Shown one piece after another: positions 48,894 through 58,700 of a stretch of 64,000 bases of DNA. The notes beneath the pieces were generated by a model. The model had not been told where the DNA came from and ran no database searches. It was given only the letters and a program-made list of their open reading frames with translations. The stretch is from assembly GCF_014850955.1 (NCBI RefSeq), contig NZ_JACXSS010000001.1:682001-746000 (forward strand), given 5' to 3'. This DNA is from Methylomonas albis (GTDB lineage Bacteria; Pseudomonadota; Gammaproteobacteria; Methylococcales; Methylomonadaceae). A program made the position numbers and the translations under genes. Every line of letters begins with the position of its first letter. The stretch's first letter is position 1.

Positions 48894-50345
48894 ATGATTA
48901 GGGAAGAAGGACTGTGGGTGCGCTCCGCCGCGTGGCGCTGGACCGTGGTGATAACATGCCTAGCGACTGCGATGGCTGTTTTGTTGGGGCCGTGGAATAC
49001 GCCGCCGAAGGCGTTGACAAAGCCCTCTGCAAGCTATAAACCGCTCGGTCAGGCGACCGCGCCGGCATTAGGCCAAAGTTTGCCGATACCCGCGACAACG
49101 CGCAATGGCAGCTGGCATGACGCAACCTTCGACGTGTCTCTCTCGCCGCCGGTTGCAAGTTTTCCTCCGGGGACCGAGCTTCATATAATTGGTGTTTACG
49201 AAGGTGCTCTAGTAAACGGTCAGCAGGAACAACCCTGGTGGGCCAAGTGTGTTGGCGATAAAAGCAATTCCGCCACGATGTTGGATTGCCATCAGAAGTA
49301 CGCGGGACAACACACCCAAAAGACCATTACTGTAACGCTGTCTCGATCTTCGGTACCGAAAGTAATTGCCTTGATGGCTTATGAGCCGGTCAAGTGGAAG
49401 ATCAGTGGCGCGGACGGCACCAATCTTCAAAAAGTCATTCTGGCGGGCTATCACGGCCAAGATGTTGAAGGAGTGCCGGCAGAGGTTGCAGTTGATGTGT
49501 ATTCCAACGATTCGTCGCCTTGTCAAATCTGCACACGGCAATCAGGCGCTTTTTATGCCTATGAAAAGGACTCCCGCGAGTACACTCAGGCTGTTGAAAA
49601 ACTGCATACAATTACCGGTCTTCGCCCGGCATCCTTTCAAGGCTCTTATCGTTCCGACCGTTTCTATATCAATGGTAGTCCGCAGACCGAACAATCGGGT
49701 CGGCCGTCCAGCAAGGCCAAAAGCCTCACTGATTCGATTTCCGGCCGGGTTTTTGTTGATGAGGTTGTTATCGGTAATATGAATCTACCGCTACCAGAGG
49801 GAAGCTGGCAAGGTTTACTGTACGCTCAATCTCCATCAAATCGGGGCAGTGACGATTTAGCTGTTTTAGTCCGGATCGAGCAGAATCAACTCGCCGAAAT
49901 GATTGTGGTGCGCGCTCAATTTGTTAGCGATGGGCGGGGCTTCTCGCGCCATCTGGCTTGTGAAGCCAAAGAAATACATGCGGGCAGCATAGAAAGTAAT
50001 GAAGCGTCGGGTCCACAAGCCTGTTATTGGGTGAACCACGACACTGATCCCTGGATACAGCCAATATTCGCGTTGGCTGCAAATCGTCTTGCTGCCCGGA
50101 GTATCAATTTGCCGACTTTGTTGGTGAACGCCGGGTTCCATAAAGCAGATAAGCACACGGCTTTGACCGGTCAGTATTTTGCCAATCCAGAGATTAAAGG
50201 AATGAGCTCACCGAACACTCTTTGGGAGGCGAGCCCCTGGCACCCCAATCATGTTAAGCAATTTCCCGAGAGGGCGGCGTATATTCAAGATAGAGTTCAG
50301 TGGGCATCGACGTGGTTTCAGATTTTTAAAGCAACCCAGCCCTAA
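48894..50345 (+). CDS. Membrane-anchored/exported protein of unknown function, AAA-cluster gene 3
   Basis: A 483-residue protein with an N-terminal TM helix (about 14-32) and a large beta-rich, probably periplasmic region with several cysteines (for example SSPCQICTRQSG). No recognised family. It starts 14 bp after the AAA ATPase and completes a three-gene rightward set, each member with an N-terminal membrane helix. It might be a client or partner of the ATPase. Confidence 0.75.
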   Translation: MIREEGLWVRSAAWRWTVVITCLATAMAVLLGPWNTPPKALTKPSASYKPLGQATAPALGQSLPIPATTRNGSWHDATFDVSLSPPVASFPPGTELHIIGVYEGALVNGQQEQPWWAKCVGDKSNSATMLDCHQKYAGQHTQKTITVTLSRSSVPKVIALMAYEPVKWKISGADGTNLQKVILAGYHGQDVEGVPAEVAVDVYSNDSSPCQICTRQSGAFYAYEKDSREYTQAVEKLHTITGLRPASFQGSYRSDRFYINGSPQTEQSGRPSSKAKSLTDSISGRVFVDEVVIGNMNLPLPEGSWQGLLYAQSPSNRGSDDLAVLVRIEQNQLAEMIVVRAQFVSDGRGFSRHLACEAKEIHAGSIESNEASGPQACYWVNHDTDPWIQPIFALAANRLAARSINLPTLLVNAGFHKADKHTALTGQYFANPEIKGMSSPNTLWEASPWHPNHVKQFPERAAYIQDRVQWASTWFQIFKATQP

Positions 50346-50410
50346 GTTTGCGTTTTTTGCGGTTTTGTTTGTCTATTTTGATGAATTTGGCGGACTGCTT
50401 GATTGCTTTA

Positions 50411-50998
50411 TCACATCAACCCCAAAATTCGATACGTTCCTTTGGTGTTTAACACCACGGTCACCGGGGCGGTGGATTTGTTTTCCCAATACCAGCCGTG
50501 TGAGCCTTCGAAGGGCGCGCTTAAAGAGCCGCTGGATTGACTGTCGGTGGTTTCTTTGTAACTTTTGAAATAGCCGGTTTTGTCACCTTGCGGTTCGCCG
50601 TGAAAGTCAAAATACAGCGCAGAGCCGTTGGTACTCCATGCGTATTCCAGGGCCGCACCTTTAGCAAGATGGAATTTGTATTCCAGGCCTTCGCCGGGTG
50701 GCACCACGATTTTGACCGTATCCTGCCATGTAGAAGTCGCAGCGGGTTGCGCCGCGCTTATTGCTTGTTGTGGCTCCGCGCAAGCGCTGGCTGCTGATGG
50801 ACCGACGGTTTTGCTTGCCGATGACAAGCTGGTTAAGCCGGTCATTTGCCCAAAGCCGGTTGGGTCCAGGCCATATTCGGCGGGTAATACCGCAGTGACG
50901 AGAATCACACCGGCCAGTAGCGTTGCCGACAGGCTGGCGATGGTCAGTGATTTAAGTGATTGAATTGGCGGATTGGTGTCTTGCATCGAATTATCCAT
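50411..50998 (-). CDS. Transmembrane anchor protein next to HupE-like permease
   Basis: A 195-residue protein with one N-terminal TM helix (about 20-40) and a C-terminal beta domain (about 95-195; WQDTVKIVVPPGEGLEYKF, FDFHGEP). It resembles the short transmembrane anchor proteins found beside HupE/UreJ genes. It is probably periplasmic-facing and co-functional with the upstream permease; the two genes overlap by 8 bp. Confidence 0.78.
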   Translation of the reverse strand: MDNSMQDTNPPIQSLKSLTIASLSATLLAGVILVTAVLPAEYGLDPTGFGQMTGLTSLSSASKTVGPSAASACAEPQQAISAAQPAATSTWQDTVKIVVPPGEGLEYKFHLAKGAALEYAWSTNGSALYFDFHGEPQGDKTGYFKSYKETTDSQSSGSLSAPFEGSHGWYWENKSTAPVTVVLNTKGTYRILGLM

Positions 50999-51692
50999 GG
51001 ATGAGGTATCCCGTGATTTGGTAGCCGAATAGGATTAAGCCGCCGGACATTAACAGGGTGTTGGTCGCGGTGGAAAAAGAATAGTAACTGCGGTGACGGT
51101 GCCAAAAGTCCAGCGCAATCAAGATAAACAGCAGGGCCAGGAATTGGCCGATTTCAACGCCCACGTTAAATGCCAGCAGGTTTTTCCAAAGTCCTGCTGC
51201 GGGCAGCGAAAAATCTTGTAATTTGGTCGCCAAACCAAAGCCGTGAAACAAGCCAAAAATTATCACCGCCCATTTCGTGTTGGGCTGAAAGCCCAGCAGG
51301 CGCTGAAAACCGCCCAGGTTGTCAAAGCCTTTGTAGACTATCGACAGGCCGATGATGGCATCGATTAGAAATGGATTGACCGTAATATGGCTGAGCACGC
51401 CGAACAGCAAGGTCAAACTATGCCCCAAGGTAAACAGGCTGACATACAGCAGCACGTCGCGAGTGCGGAATAAAAAGAAAATAACGCCCACCAAAAACAA
51501 CAAATGATCGTAGCCGGTGACCATATGTTTGGCGCCGATATACAAAAACGGGCCAATGGCGACGTCTTGATTTGCGAGTAAAAACCGCTCGGTATTGGCA
51601 TCGACGCCGTGAGCGAAGGCGGTTGGGCTGAGCAGTAATAGCAGTAGCGGTAAGCCTATCAGCCAAGTTTTTCGCCGGATTGCGGGAGTCAT
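50991..51692 (-). CDS. HupE/UreJ-family membrane protein
   Basis: A 233-residue membrane protein with a signal peptide (about 1-27; mature start HGVDANTER) and about six TM helices. The HupE/UreJ signature GAKHMVTGYDHLLFLVGVI is visible. Classic HupE is a nickel permease for hydrogenase, but many methanotroph homologues have no linked Ni enzyme, so the metal could be another (inference). The ATG at 51692 is favoured over an earlier start at 51770. The downstream anchor gene overlaps by 8 bp. Confidence 0.85.
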   Translation of the reverse strand: MTPAIRRKTWLIGLPLLLLLLSPTAFAHGVDANTERFLLANQDVAIGPFLYIGAKHMVTGYDHLLFLVGVIFFLFRTRDVLLYVSLFTLGHSLTLLFGVLSHITVNPFLIDAIIGLSIVYKGFDNLGGFQRLLGFQPNTKWAVIIFGLFHGFGLATKLQDFSLPAAGLWKNLLAFNVGVEIGQFLALLFILIALDFWHRHRSYYSFSTATNTLLMSGGLILFGYQITGYLIHG

Positions 51693-52029
51693 GTTTAGAA
51701 ATCCAAAGGTAATTGGGCGGCGAGTATAGCCGACTCGGTCGCGTGGGTTAAATCTCGAGTCTATCGGCAACAGCCTACCTCGCTTAATTTTTTTATCCGC
51801 TTTGAACCTTTGCTAATTTTGGGTAATTAACAAGGTAATTGCCCCGTCGCAAACGTCAGAATTTGCTCGTAACTTCTTCCTGCCCGTAAGGCAGTGCATA
51901 AGGGTCGGCTCTCCCAAAATAAGCAGGCCAAATAATCTGAATGTATCGCGCTTAAGCGCGTAATTACACAGAGTCAGCGATTCTTCGCAGCCTTGTTTCA
52001 AGGCAAATCAAGCACCAAGGAAATTTAAT
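51693..52029. promoter_or_regulatory. 337-bp spacer with a 14-bp perfect palindrome
   Basis: Between divergent HupE-like and CSLREA genes. CGCGCTTAAGCGCG at 51947-51960 is a perfect 14-bp palindrome about 70 bp before the CSLREA start, suitable for a dimeric regulator. The direct repeat GGTAATT appears at about 51820 and 51833. The CSLREA gene has AAGGAA as ribosome binding site. I looked for a c-di-GMP riboswitch and could not fit one. Confidence 0.4.
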
Positions 52030-53814
52030 ATGAACCGTTCCCGCATTAAAATCAGCTCGTCCGTCCACTGCAAGGCCTTAGTCGTGTTATCTGCGCTAGC
52101 AGGTTCGCCTGCCTGGGCCAACACTCTCAACGTCTCCAATCTGCTGGATGTGTCGGCCGTGGCGGATGGCAGTTGCACGCTGCGCGAGGCGGTTGCCAAC
52201 GCTAACAGCGATAGCGATACCAGCGGCGGCGATTGCCCGGCCGGCAGTGGTGCGGACATCATCACCTTCGGCGTCAACGGTGTTGCCGTGTTGAGCAGCA
52301 CTTTGACGATCAGCGATGCCGATGGCCTTGTTATAGATGGCTTGGGCAGAAGCGTGACCGTAAGCGGCAATTATGCCGTGCGGGTTTTGTGGGTGACGCC
52401 AGGGGCCGCGCTGACCTTAAAGAACCTGACTGTGGCCAATGGTTATGCCGACCCACAGGGCGGCGGCGTGTATAACCAATTTGGCAGTCTCACTGTGCTG
52501 AATAGCACCTTCGTCGGTAATGCCGCCACCCGCACCGGCGGCGGCATCGCTAACTATTCGAATACCGCACTAACCAATCCGGGCGGCACGCTTATCGTGG
52601 CTAACAGTACTTTCTTCGATAACAGTTCGGTTGTCGGCGGAGCGATTAGAAACTCCGGCGTCGCGGCGACTATCATCAACAGCAGCATTGTCGGCAACAG
52701 CGTACATCTGCCGATTTGTTCGCCGGGCTTTATTTGCGCAATAGAAGACTCAGGTGGCGGTATCGAAAACGTCGGTACCTTGAATCTGCACAACAGCATT
52801 GTCGCCGGCAATACGGCGGCTGTGGGAGCGGCCGACATCGGCGGTTCGCCAGCCTCTGCCAGTTATAACTTGATTGGTTTTCCAGCTACGGTTTACTACA
52901 AATGGAACGGTGTGGGCCCGATTATTCCAGTGAACGGTACCAACGGCAATATAACCGGCATCGATGCCGGCACGGTCGTCGCAAGCACTCTGGCTAACAA
53001 CGGCGGCCCTACGCAAACCTTGGCATTAATGCCCGGCAGCGCGGCCATTAATGCCGCTGATAACGCTATTTGCGCGAATGCGCCGGTGAGCAATTTCGAT
53101 CAACGTGGCGTAGCCCGTCCGCAAGGCGCGCAATGCGATATTGGTGCTTTTGAATTGGCTGCTGCGCCATCGGCAGATCTGGCGGTCACCGCGACAACTA
53201 CCGCCGCGATGGTGCGCGATAATTTAATCTGGACAATTACCGTCAAGAACAATGGCACGGCCAATGGCACGGGTGTGAAGGTGATGGATACCTTGCCAGT
53301 CTCCGGCTTGTCATCAGTCGTCGCGACGGCATCGCAAGGTACTTGCGGCGCGCCGGCCAGTGGGGTGATTACTTGTAATTTGGGTAGCCTTGCCAACGCA
53401 GCAAGCGCAATTGTCACCATCAAAGCCATTCCCACCGCTGTTGGTACGTTGAGCAATCAGGTGAATGTGCTAGCCGACCAAGCCGACGGCCAGCCGCTCA
53501 ACAACCGCACCGTGCAAACCATTACGGTTCAGCCTCTGTTGTGTAACGGTTTGGTGCCTACGATTGTCGGCACCCCCGGTGCAGATAAGCTGGTTGGTAG
53601 CAAACGCCGTGACATCATCCACGGTCTGAGCGGTAACGATACCATCAGCGCTGGCGCCGATAACGACATCATCTGCGGCGGCTTAGGCCAAGACTCGCTG
53701 AAAGGCGAAGCCGGCAACGACACCCTCAACGGCGAAGCGGATACGGATAGCTGCGACGGTGGCGCCGGCACCGATACCGCGACCAATTGCGAGGCTAAGA
53801 CTGGTATTCCTTAG
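52030..53814 (+). CDS. Exported CSLREA/choice-of-anchor, DUF11 and RTX-like repeat protein
   Basis: A 594-residue secreted protein with signal peptide (about 1-34). A CSLREA-type motif (SCTLREAVANAN) is followed by a parallel beta-helix of right-handed repeats (about 70-350), ending in a DQRGVARPQGAQCDIGAFEL segment typical of the choice-of-anchor family. A DUF11 repeat (about 375-480) and a short RTX-like glycine/aspartate-rich calcium-binding tail (about 510-590; SGNDTISAGADNDIICGG) follow. Secretion by a type I system is possible; no transporter is nearby. The role may be adhesion or surface structure. Confidence 0.87.
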   Translation: MNRSRIKISSSVHCKALVVLSALAGSPAWANTLNVSNLLDVSAVADGSCTLREAVANANSDSDTSGGDCPAGSGADIITFGVNGVAVLSSTLTISDADGLVIDGLGRSVTVSGNYAVRVLWVTPGAALTLKNLTVANGYADPQGGGVYNQFGSLTVLNSTFVGNAATRTGGGIANYSNTALTNPGGTLIVANSTFFDNSSVVGGAIRNSGVAATIINSSIVGNSVHLPICSPGFICAIEDSGGGIENVGTLNLHNSIVAGNTAAVGAADIGGSPASASYNLIGFPATVYYKWNGVGPIIPVNGTNGNITGIDAGTVVASTLANNGGPTQTLALMPGSAAINAADNAICANAPVSNFDQRGVARPQGAQCDIGAFELAAAPSADLAVTATTTAAMVRDNLIWTITVKNNGTANGTGVKVMDTLPVSGLSSVVATASQGTCGAPASGVITCNLGSLANAASAIVTIKAIPTAVGTLSNQVNVLADQADGQPLNNRTVQTITVQPLLCNGLVPTIVGTPGADKLVGSKRRDIIHGLSGNDTISAGADNDIICGGLGQDSLKGEAGNDTLNGEADTDSCDGGAGTDTATNCEAKTGIP

Positions 53815-53870
53815 GCGATACCGGAGTTAAAAGCTTGAAAAATTGCTCTCATCTTTCGAGGTTGTCGTAA

Positions 53871-53930
53871 AAGCCCACTCTCCTCGCGCACCCGCAGGGC
53901 ATAAAGGATAGGGTTGGGGTGAGGGGATAA
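53871..53930. repeat. Candidate dispersed intergenic repeat
   Basis: The segment GGGTTGGGGTGAGGGG, with a flanking CCCTGCGGGTG-like inverted piece, resembles the CCCTCACCCC-AACCC elements scattered in many proteobacterial intergenic regions. Only one copy is visible here, so this rests on family memory. Confidence 0.4.
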
Positions 53931-53981
53931 ATCAGCAACACAGGCTGGTTCAAACAATGTGAAATCCAGCGGAAACCATCA

Positions 53982-54010
53982 AAGCCGGCTGCTTTTGCCG
54001 GCTTATTTTT
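53982..54010 (+). terminator. Terminator after the CSLREA gene
   Basis: AAGCCGGC (53982-53989) pairs with GCCGGCTT (53997-54004), with a 7-nt loop, followed by ATTTTTT. It lies about 170 bp after the CSLREA stop on the plus strand and overlaps the convergent lipoprotein's stop. The minus side has fewer Ts. Confidence 0.72.
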
Positions 54011-54704
54011 TGGGTATGGCCGGATGTCGATTACCCAAGTGGTCGATGTCGTCCAGGCTCATAATCGGCGAATACATTAGATCCTTAATATCGCTGGAGC
54101 GCTCCCAACCCAAAACCATCTGACCAATGGCGCGTTTGGTCATTTTTACGAATCGCGATTCCAGCTGTTGGCGGCCACCGGGCGAATTTTCCGGTTCCGG
54201 ATGCATGCGCGCGGCGGAAACCACCGAACAGCGACAGACTTTGTCGTGATAGGAAAACTGGAAACGAAAATTTCTGGCCCGGCTGTTGATGTCGCGGTTG
54301 GTCAGAAAAATATAATAGGTGTTGCTGTCCGCTTCCGGCAAACGCTGCATCACGGTTTTAGCTTGTTCGAAGATGTCTTCCGCCGCGAATTGTTGGCTGC
54401 CAGGCATTGGCATCAGGTCTTGCGTGCCCATCGCCACAGTGCCCTTAACCCGAAGCCCGAATTCCTTACTCAAATCCCTGCCGATTTGCACGGCAACATC
54501 TTCCGAGAAATCATTCAACGGAATCAGATAAACATTCACGGGACCGGCTTTTTCGGCGGCGGCCGGCGGGTAGAGGGAGGTGGTTGATATGGGTTTTGGC
54601 GTTGGAGCCGGGTCGGTTACGGCTAATGGCTGGGTATATGGAGAGCTTGTTGTGCAGCCGGCCACGGTGGCCAACAAAATTATTGCTATTGATAAATGTT
54701 TCAT
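54003..54704 (-). CDS. Lipoprotein with archaemetzincin-like fold lacking the zinc site
   Basis: A 233-residue lipoprotein (lipobox TVAGC, Cys17). The pattern VYLIPLNDF, IGRDLSKEFGL, YYIFLTNRDINSRARNFRFQ and VVSAARM, ending in MYSPIMSLDDIDHLG, follows archaemetzincins (putative zinc peptidases). The region where the HExxHxxGxxHC motif should lie reads RAIGQMVLGW, without the histidines or Glu. It is therefore probably a degenerate, non-catalytic member. This is inferred from pattern matching by eye and should be checked structurally. Confidence 0.65.
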   Translation of the reverse strand: MKHLSIAIILLATVAGCTTSSPYTQPLAVTDPAPTPKPISTTSLYPPAAAEKAGPVNVYLIPLNDFSEDVAVQIGRDLSKEFGLRVKGTVAMGTQDLMPMPGSQQFAAEDIFEQAKTVMQRLPEADSNTYYIFLTNRDINSRARNFRFQFSYHDKVCRCSVVSAARMHPEPENSPGGRQQLESRFVKMTKRAIGQMVLGWERSSDIKDLMYSPIMSLDDIDHLGNRHPAIPKK

Positions 54705-54819
54705 TCGGATTGTCCTGAGCTCATATAAGTTGAATAGGATGAACGAAAATTAGTCAATAGACGCTGGATAATATTTGGAGCCCAGACTAAGCCACTGCCT
54801 GAGGCGCTTGCTTAGGTGT

Positions 54820-55239
54820 TCAGCCTGATGAGTTTACCCAGTTGTCTACTTGCAACCCCGGCACTCGCACAAATTCGCGTTCGTTGTTGGTGACCAAAAT
54901 CCAGCCTTCCGCTCTGGCGTGAGCCGCCAACCATAAATCGTTATTGCCGATGGGCTGCCCGATCTTTTGCAGCGCCGAACGTATCTGTCCGTAATGCTCG
55001 CCAGCTGCTTCCGGCAAGCTATATACCGGAATCAAACCGGTAAGTTCGTTAATGCCGGCTAACGCCCTTTCCCTGGCCTGACTTTTCTCCGCGCCGAATC
55101 GCAGTTCGCCCAAGGTAATCACCGACATCGCCAATTCATCCGCAGCGTGACGAGCAAAACGCTCGCGCACCTCTGGCGGATTGTACTTGGCGATATAAAT
55201 GCAAATATTGGTATCGAGCAGATAACGGGCGCTCATCAA
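54820..55239 (-). CDS. vapC: VapC-type PIN-domain toxin
   Basis: A 139-residue PIN ribonuclease. The first acidic residue is in YLLDTNICIYIAK, with ELRFGAE and the DLWLAAHAR acidic site following, as in type II toxins that cleave tRNA or rRNA. The ATG (ATGATG) overlaps the antitoxin stop by four bases. It is expressed with vapB and lies at the left edge of the defence region. Confidence 0.92.
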   Translation of the reverse strand: MMSARYLLDTNICIYIAKYNPPEVRERFARHAADELAMSVITLGELRFGAEKSQARERALAGINELTGLIPVYSLPEAAGEHYGQIRSALQKIGQPIGNNDLWLAAHARAEGWILVTNNEREFVRVPGLQVDNWVNSSG

Positions 55240-55466
55240 AGCGCCTCACGATCCTGGGGCAGCGTATCTTCGCGACCATCGCTCATAAAGTCGTCGGGCA
55301 ATGCGGCTAAGGCGTCGAATATCGCGGCGGCGTTGGCGGGCGTTTCCCGCAATACGATTTCATCGCCCCGGCGGAAAATTTCTACTCGGTCAGTATTGAA
55401 GCGAAACTCCTTGGGTAGCCGCACTGCCTGGCTATTGCCGGATTGGAAGATACGGGCATAGGTCAT
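55236..55466 (-). CDS. vapB: VapB-type (AbrB-like) antitoxin
   Basis: A 76-residue SpoVT/AbrB antitoxin. The N-terminal swapped-hairpin DNA-binding domain is visible (ARIFQSGNSQAVRLPKEFRF), followed by an acidic toxin-binding tail. The GGAG ribosome binding site is just before the ATG. Such antitoxins repress their own promoter; upstream bases are AT-rich, with no clean operator seen. Confidence 0.9.
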   Translation of the reverse strand: MTYARIFQSGNSQAVRLPKEFRFNTDRVEIFRRGDEIVLRETPANAAAIFDALAALPDDFMSDGREDTLPQDREAL

Positions 55467-55600
55467 AGGGGCACTCCATATGTAAAATGTAGTTACGTGA
55501 AGTATATACGTTTTCCGGTTGGTGTAAATGACCAGGATGAGTTTGGCTGATCTAACAGATAGCTAGTTCGAATGAAGGGAGCCTTAGGTGCATTAATGAT

Positions 55601-55671
55601 GGTGTAATGCGCCGAATGAACCAAGGCCTTTATGCGCGGCTAAAGCTCATCGGCGTAATACGCATTAGTTA
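55601..55671. repeat. REP-like imperfect hairpin
   Basis: GTAATGCGCCGA (55603-55614) is roughly mirrored by TCGGCGTAATACGC (55650-55663). Short GC-rich palindromic units of the GGCGTAATACGC type are common REP elements in gammaproteobacteria. It is imperfect and single here. It sits between the vapBC genes and the large NACHT gene. Confidence 0.4.
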
Positions 55672-55724
55672 ATCAACTGTGTTTGCTAAACTTAGCTCAC
55701 GGCTAACTTCTTTGACGGATCAAA

Positions 55725-58700
55725 ATGTCTCGCAAACTGACTTGGTTGCACCTTTCCGATTTCCATGCCCGCCAACGTGATGGCTGGGATTCACGACAAA
55801 TTACCGACGCACTTGTCTGTGATTTGAAGCAAATGCAGATAGAACATGGTTTGTGTCCAGACCTTATATTTTTCACTGGCGATTTGGTTTTCGGGGCAGT
55901 TTCGGGCGAAAGCATGGACGACCAATATCAGCTAGTCCGTGATTTTCTGGACGCTATTCGCAAGGCTTTTATTCCAGAAATTCCAATTCGCAGTCTTTAT
56001 TTGGTACCTGGCAATCATGATGTAGATCGAAACGAAATTACTCCAGATCAAACAGCATGGATACGCCAACCAAATCTCAAACTCGACGATGTAATTACGA
56101 TGATGAGGGATGAAAATAAGCAATGGCAAAGGTTTATGGAAAGGCTGTTGAATTATCGGAACTTTCTTACCAGTTATAACCTTTTACATCTTTTACCAGG
56201 CGATCCTCACCTGATTTGGACTGATGCTTTGGAGATACACAATACTCGCGTTGGTATCGCTGGATTAAACTCCGCCTGGTCCTGTGCTGATGACAATGAC
56301 AAGGCCAAAATCTGGCTAGGCGGCGATTGGCAGATTAATCAGTTGAGGCAGCGAATGGGGCCGGTGGATTTTTCATTCGCACTAATCCACCATCCTGGCA
56401 ACTGGTTTACTGCATCTGAAGATCCGTCAACTATGCGGCGCTTGAAACAAGAATTTGAGATTATACTGCACGGACACGAACATCAAGAATGGTTAGAGTT
56501 TAACGATGATGGTCGGCTGATTCTTTCAGCTGGAGCTTGTTATGAGTCGTCACGGAAACCCAATGGTTATAGTTTTGGACAAGTCGACTTCGATCACCAT
56601 TCAGGTGGGGTATGGTTACGCCAATGGGACTCAATGGGCCGGGGTTGGGTATCGCGTAATATTGCACGAAAGACTAAAGATGGATTCTGGCCGATATCAG
56701 AGCTTTTGTGGCTGAAAAAATTAGATAAGGATGCAGTCGATCCACCACAACCTGTAGATAGAGAATTACGTTTCACCGAAGAAGAGTCGGTAAATACTCA
56801 CTTTACCCAACGTTACTGCGAGTTCGTTGTAAACCAGTACGACACATTAGAGTTGTTCGGCTGCGATATCCCGAAAAAGCTCCAGAAACATCAGCTTTCC
56901 GTTGCTTATGTTTCGTTAAACCTTGCTAGAGATGATGACGAATCTGCAAGCGTACTGGCTCGAAATCAAGAGGCTATAAAAAAGCTCACCGAATCAGAAG
57001 ACAGTGGTAATGAAAAATTACAATTGGATATCAGTGATACGAGTACTGCGATTGAATACGTGCTCGATAGAGTATCGGCAAACTCAGGGCGCTTGCTGAT
57101 CAACGGTCCAGCTGGTGCTGGTAAGAGTACCCTGCTGAGATGGTGCGCCATCCATGCGGCACGACAAGTTCTCTCTGCTGATCCGGGAGAACTTCCTGAT
57201 TTTGATACGCCCAAGAATCCGATAAAAATGGATCTAAATTCTTGGGGACTGACAAGTTACGTAAAGCGTGAATCAGAAACGTGGAGGCTCAAGATTCCAT
57301 TTTTGATCCGCTTGCGTGATTGCCCCCAAGGACGATTGCCACCGGCCAACCAATTACCCAGCATGCTTGCCAAGCATCTGCCAAACGCACCTTCAAATTG
57401 GATGACGTCTGTACTGTATGCCGGTCAGGCTTTAATTTTATTCGACGGGGTGGATGAAATTCATTTAGACCAACGGCCTTTGTTGGCGCAAGAAATTGAA
57501 GAGTTGATCCGTACTTATCCACGCTGTACCTACGTGGTTAGCACCCGACCAGGAGCAGTAGAACCTGGATGGTTGGCGGGCTTGGATTTTATAGAGGCTC
57601 GAGTCGAACCTATGAGCCGAACCGACAGGGATGAGTTTATCGAGAAATGGTATCGCTCAGCAGCACTTGAATTAAAACTGTATCCGCGTCCTGGAGAAGA
57701 CCTTAACCGGACAGCAAGACAACTAAAAAGGGAACTGAACGAACAACCTGAACTTGGCCTTCTAGCCTCCAATCCACTACTTTGCGCCATGATTTGTGCC
57801 CTCTATCGGGAGCGGCAGGAAAAGTTGCCGGAAACCCCTGCGGAGTTATCGGAGGCGCTTTGTCATATGCTTTTACACCGTCGAGAGCGTGAAACGCCGG
57901 GATTAGATGACAAGCATTTTTCAGCCAGTTGGCGAGCCTTGCAATATCCACAGAAAAAAATCCTCCTGGAGATTATTGCTTGGTGGATGGTGAGCAACGG
58001 CAAGTCCTCCATCGAACTTAGAGACGCAGAATTGTTAGTTGCGGAAGCACTTCCTTTTATTCCGGGCAGAACAGAAGCTGAAGCAAGTGAAGTTGTTCAA
58101 GCTCTAGTAGAGCGAAGTGGGATGTTACGTCCGGCTAGTGATGACCGAATAGACTTTCTTCATAATACATTGAAAGAGTATTTAGCGGCGACACGAGTGG
58201 TCGAAGCTAATAATTGGCAAATTTTGACTAAACACGCAGATGACCCCTCTTGGCAACCGGTGATTCTATTTGCATTGGCCTTGGCCCAAGAAAGTTTTAG
58301 TTCGTCGTTAGTCAAAAGCTTATTGGATAAAATCACTTCAAGCAAGGTACCAACAAAAAAAGGTGCTCTGAACAAACAACAAAAGAAAGCGCTGGTCTTG
58401 ACAAAATCTCGACAATTCTTTTTGGTCCGGTGCAGGGCGGCCGCTAAGCAACTGGCATCCGATTTAACCAACAAAATTGATGGTTTTTTAGATAGTTTGC
58501 TACCGCCAACATCCATGAACGAAGTTGAAGCGTTGGCATTGCTTGGGCCGAAAATCCTAAACTACGGCGTTGACACCTTGGAAAGTAGCTCTTGGTGGAA
58601 TGGGCAGAATGGTCACATGGCGACTCGCTGCTTAAGGTTGTTACGCTTGGTTGGTGGCTCAAAAGCAAAAACAGCGTTGAAGTCAATAAATTCTGTAATC

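Noticed and set aside
51820-51930. c-di-GMP or other riboswitch upstream of the CSLREA gene
   Set aside because: No conserved core or fold could be matched by eye.
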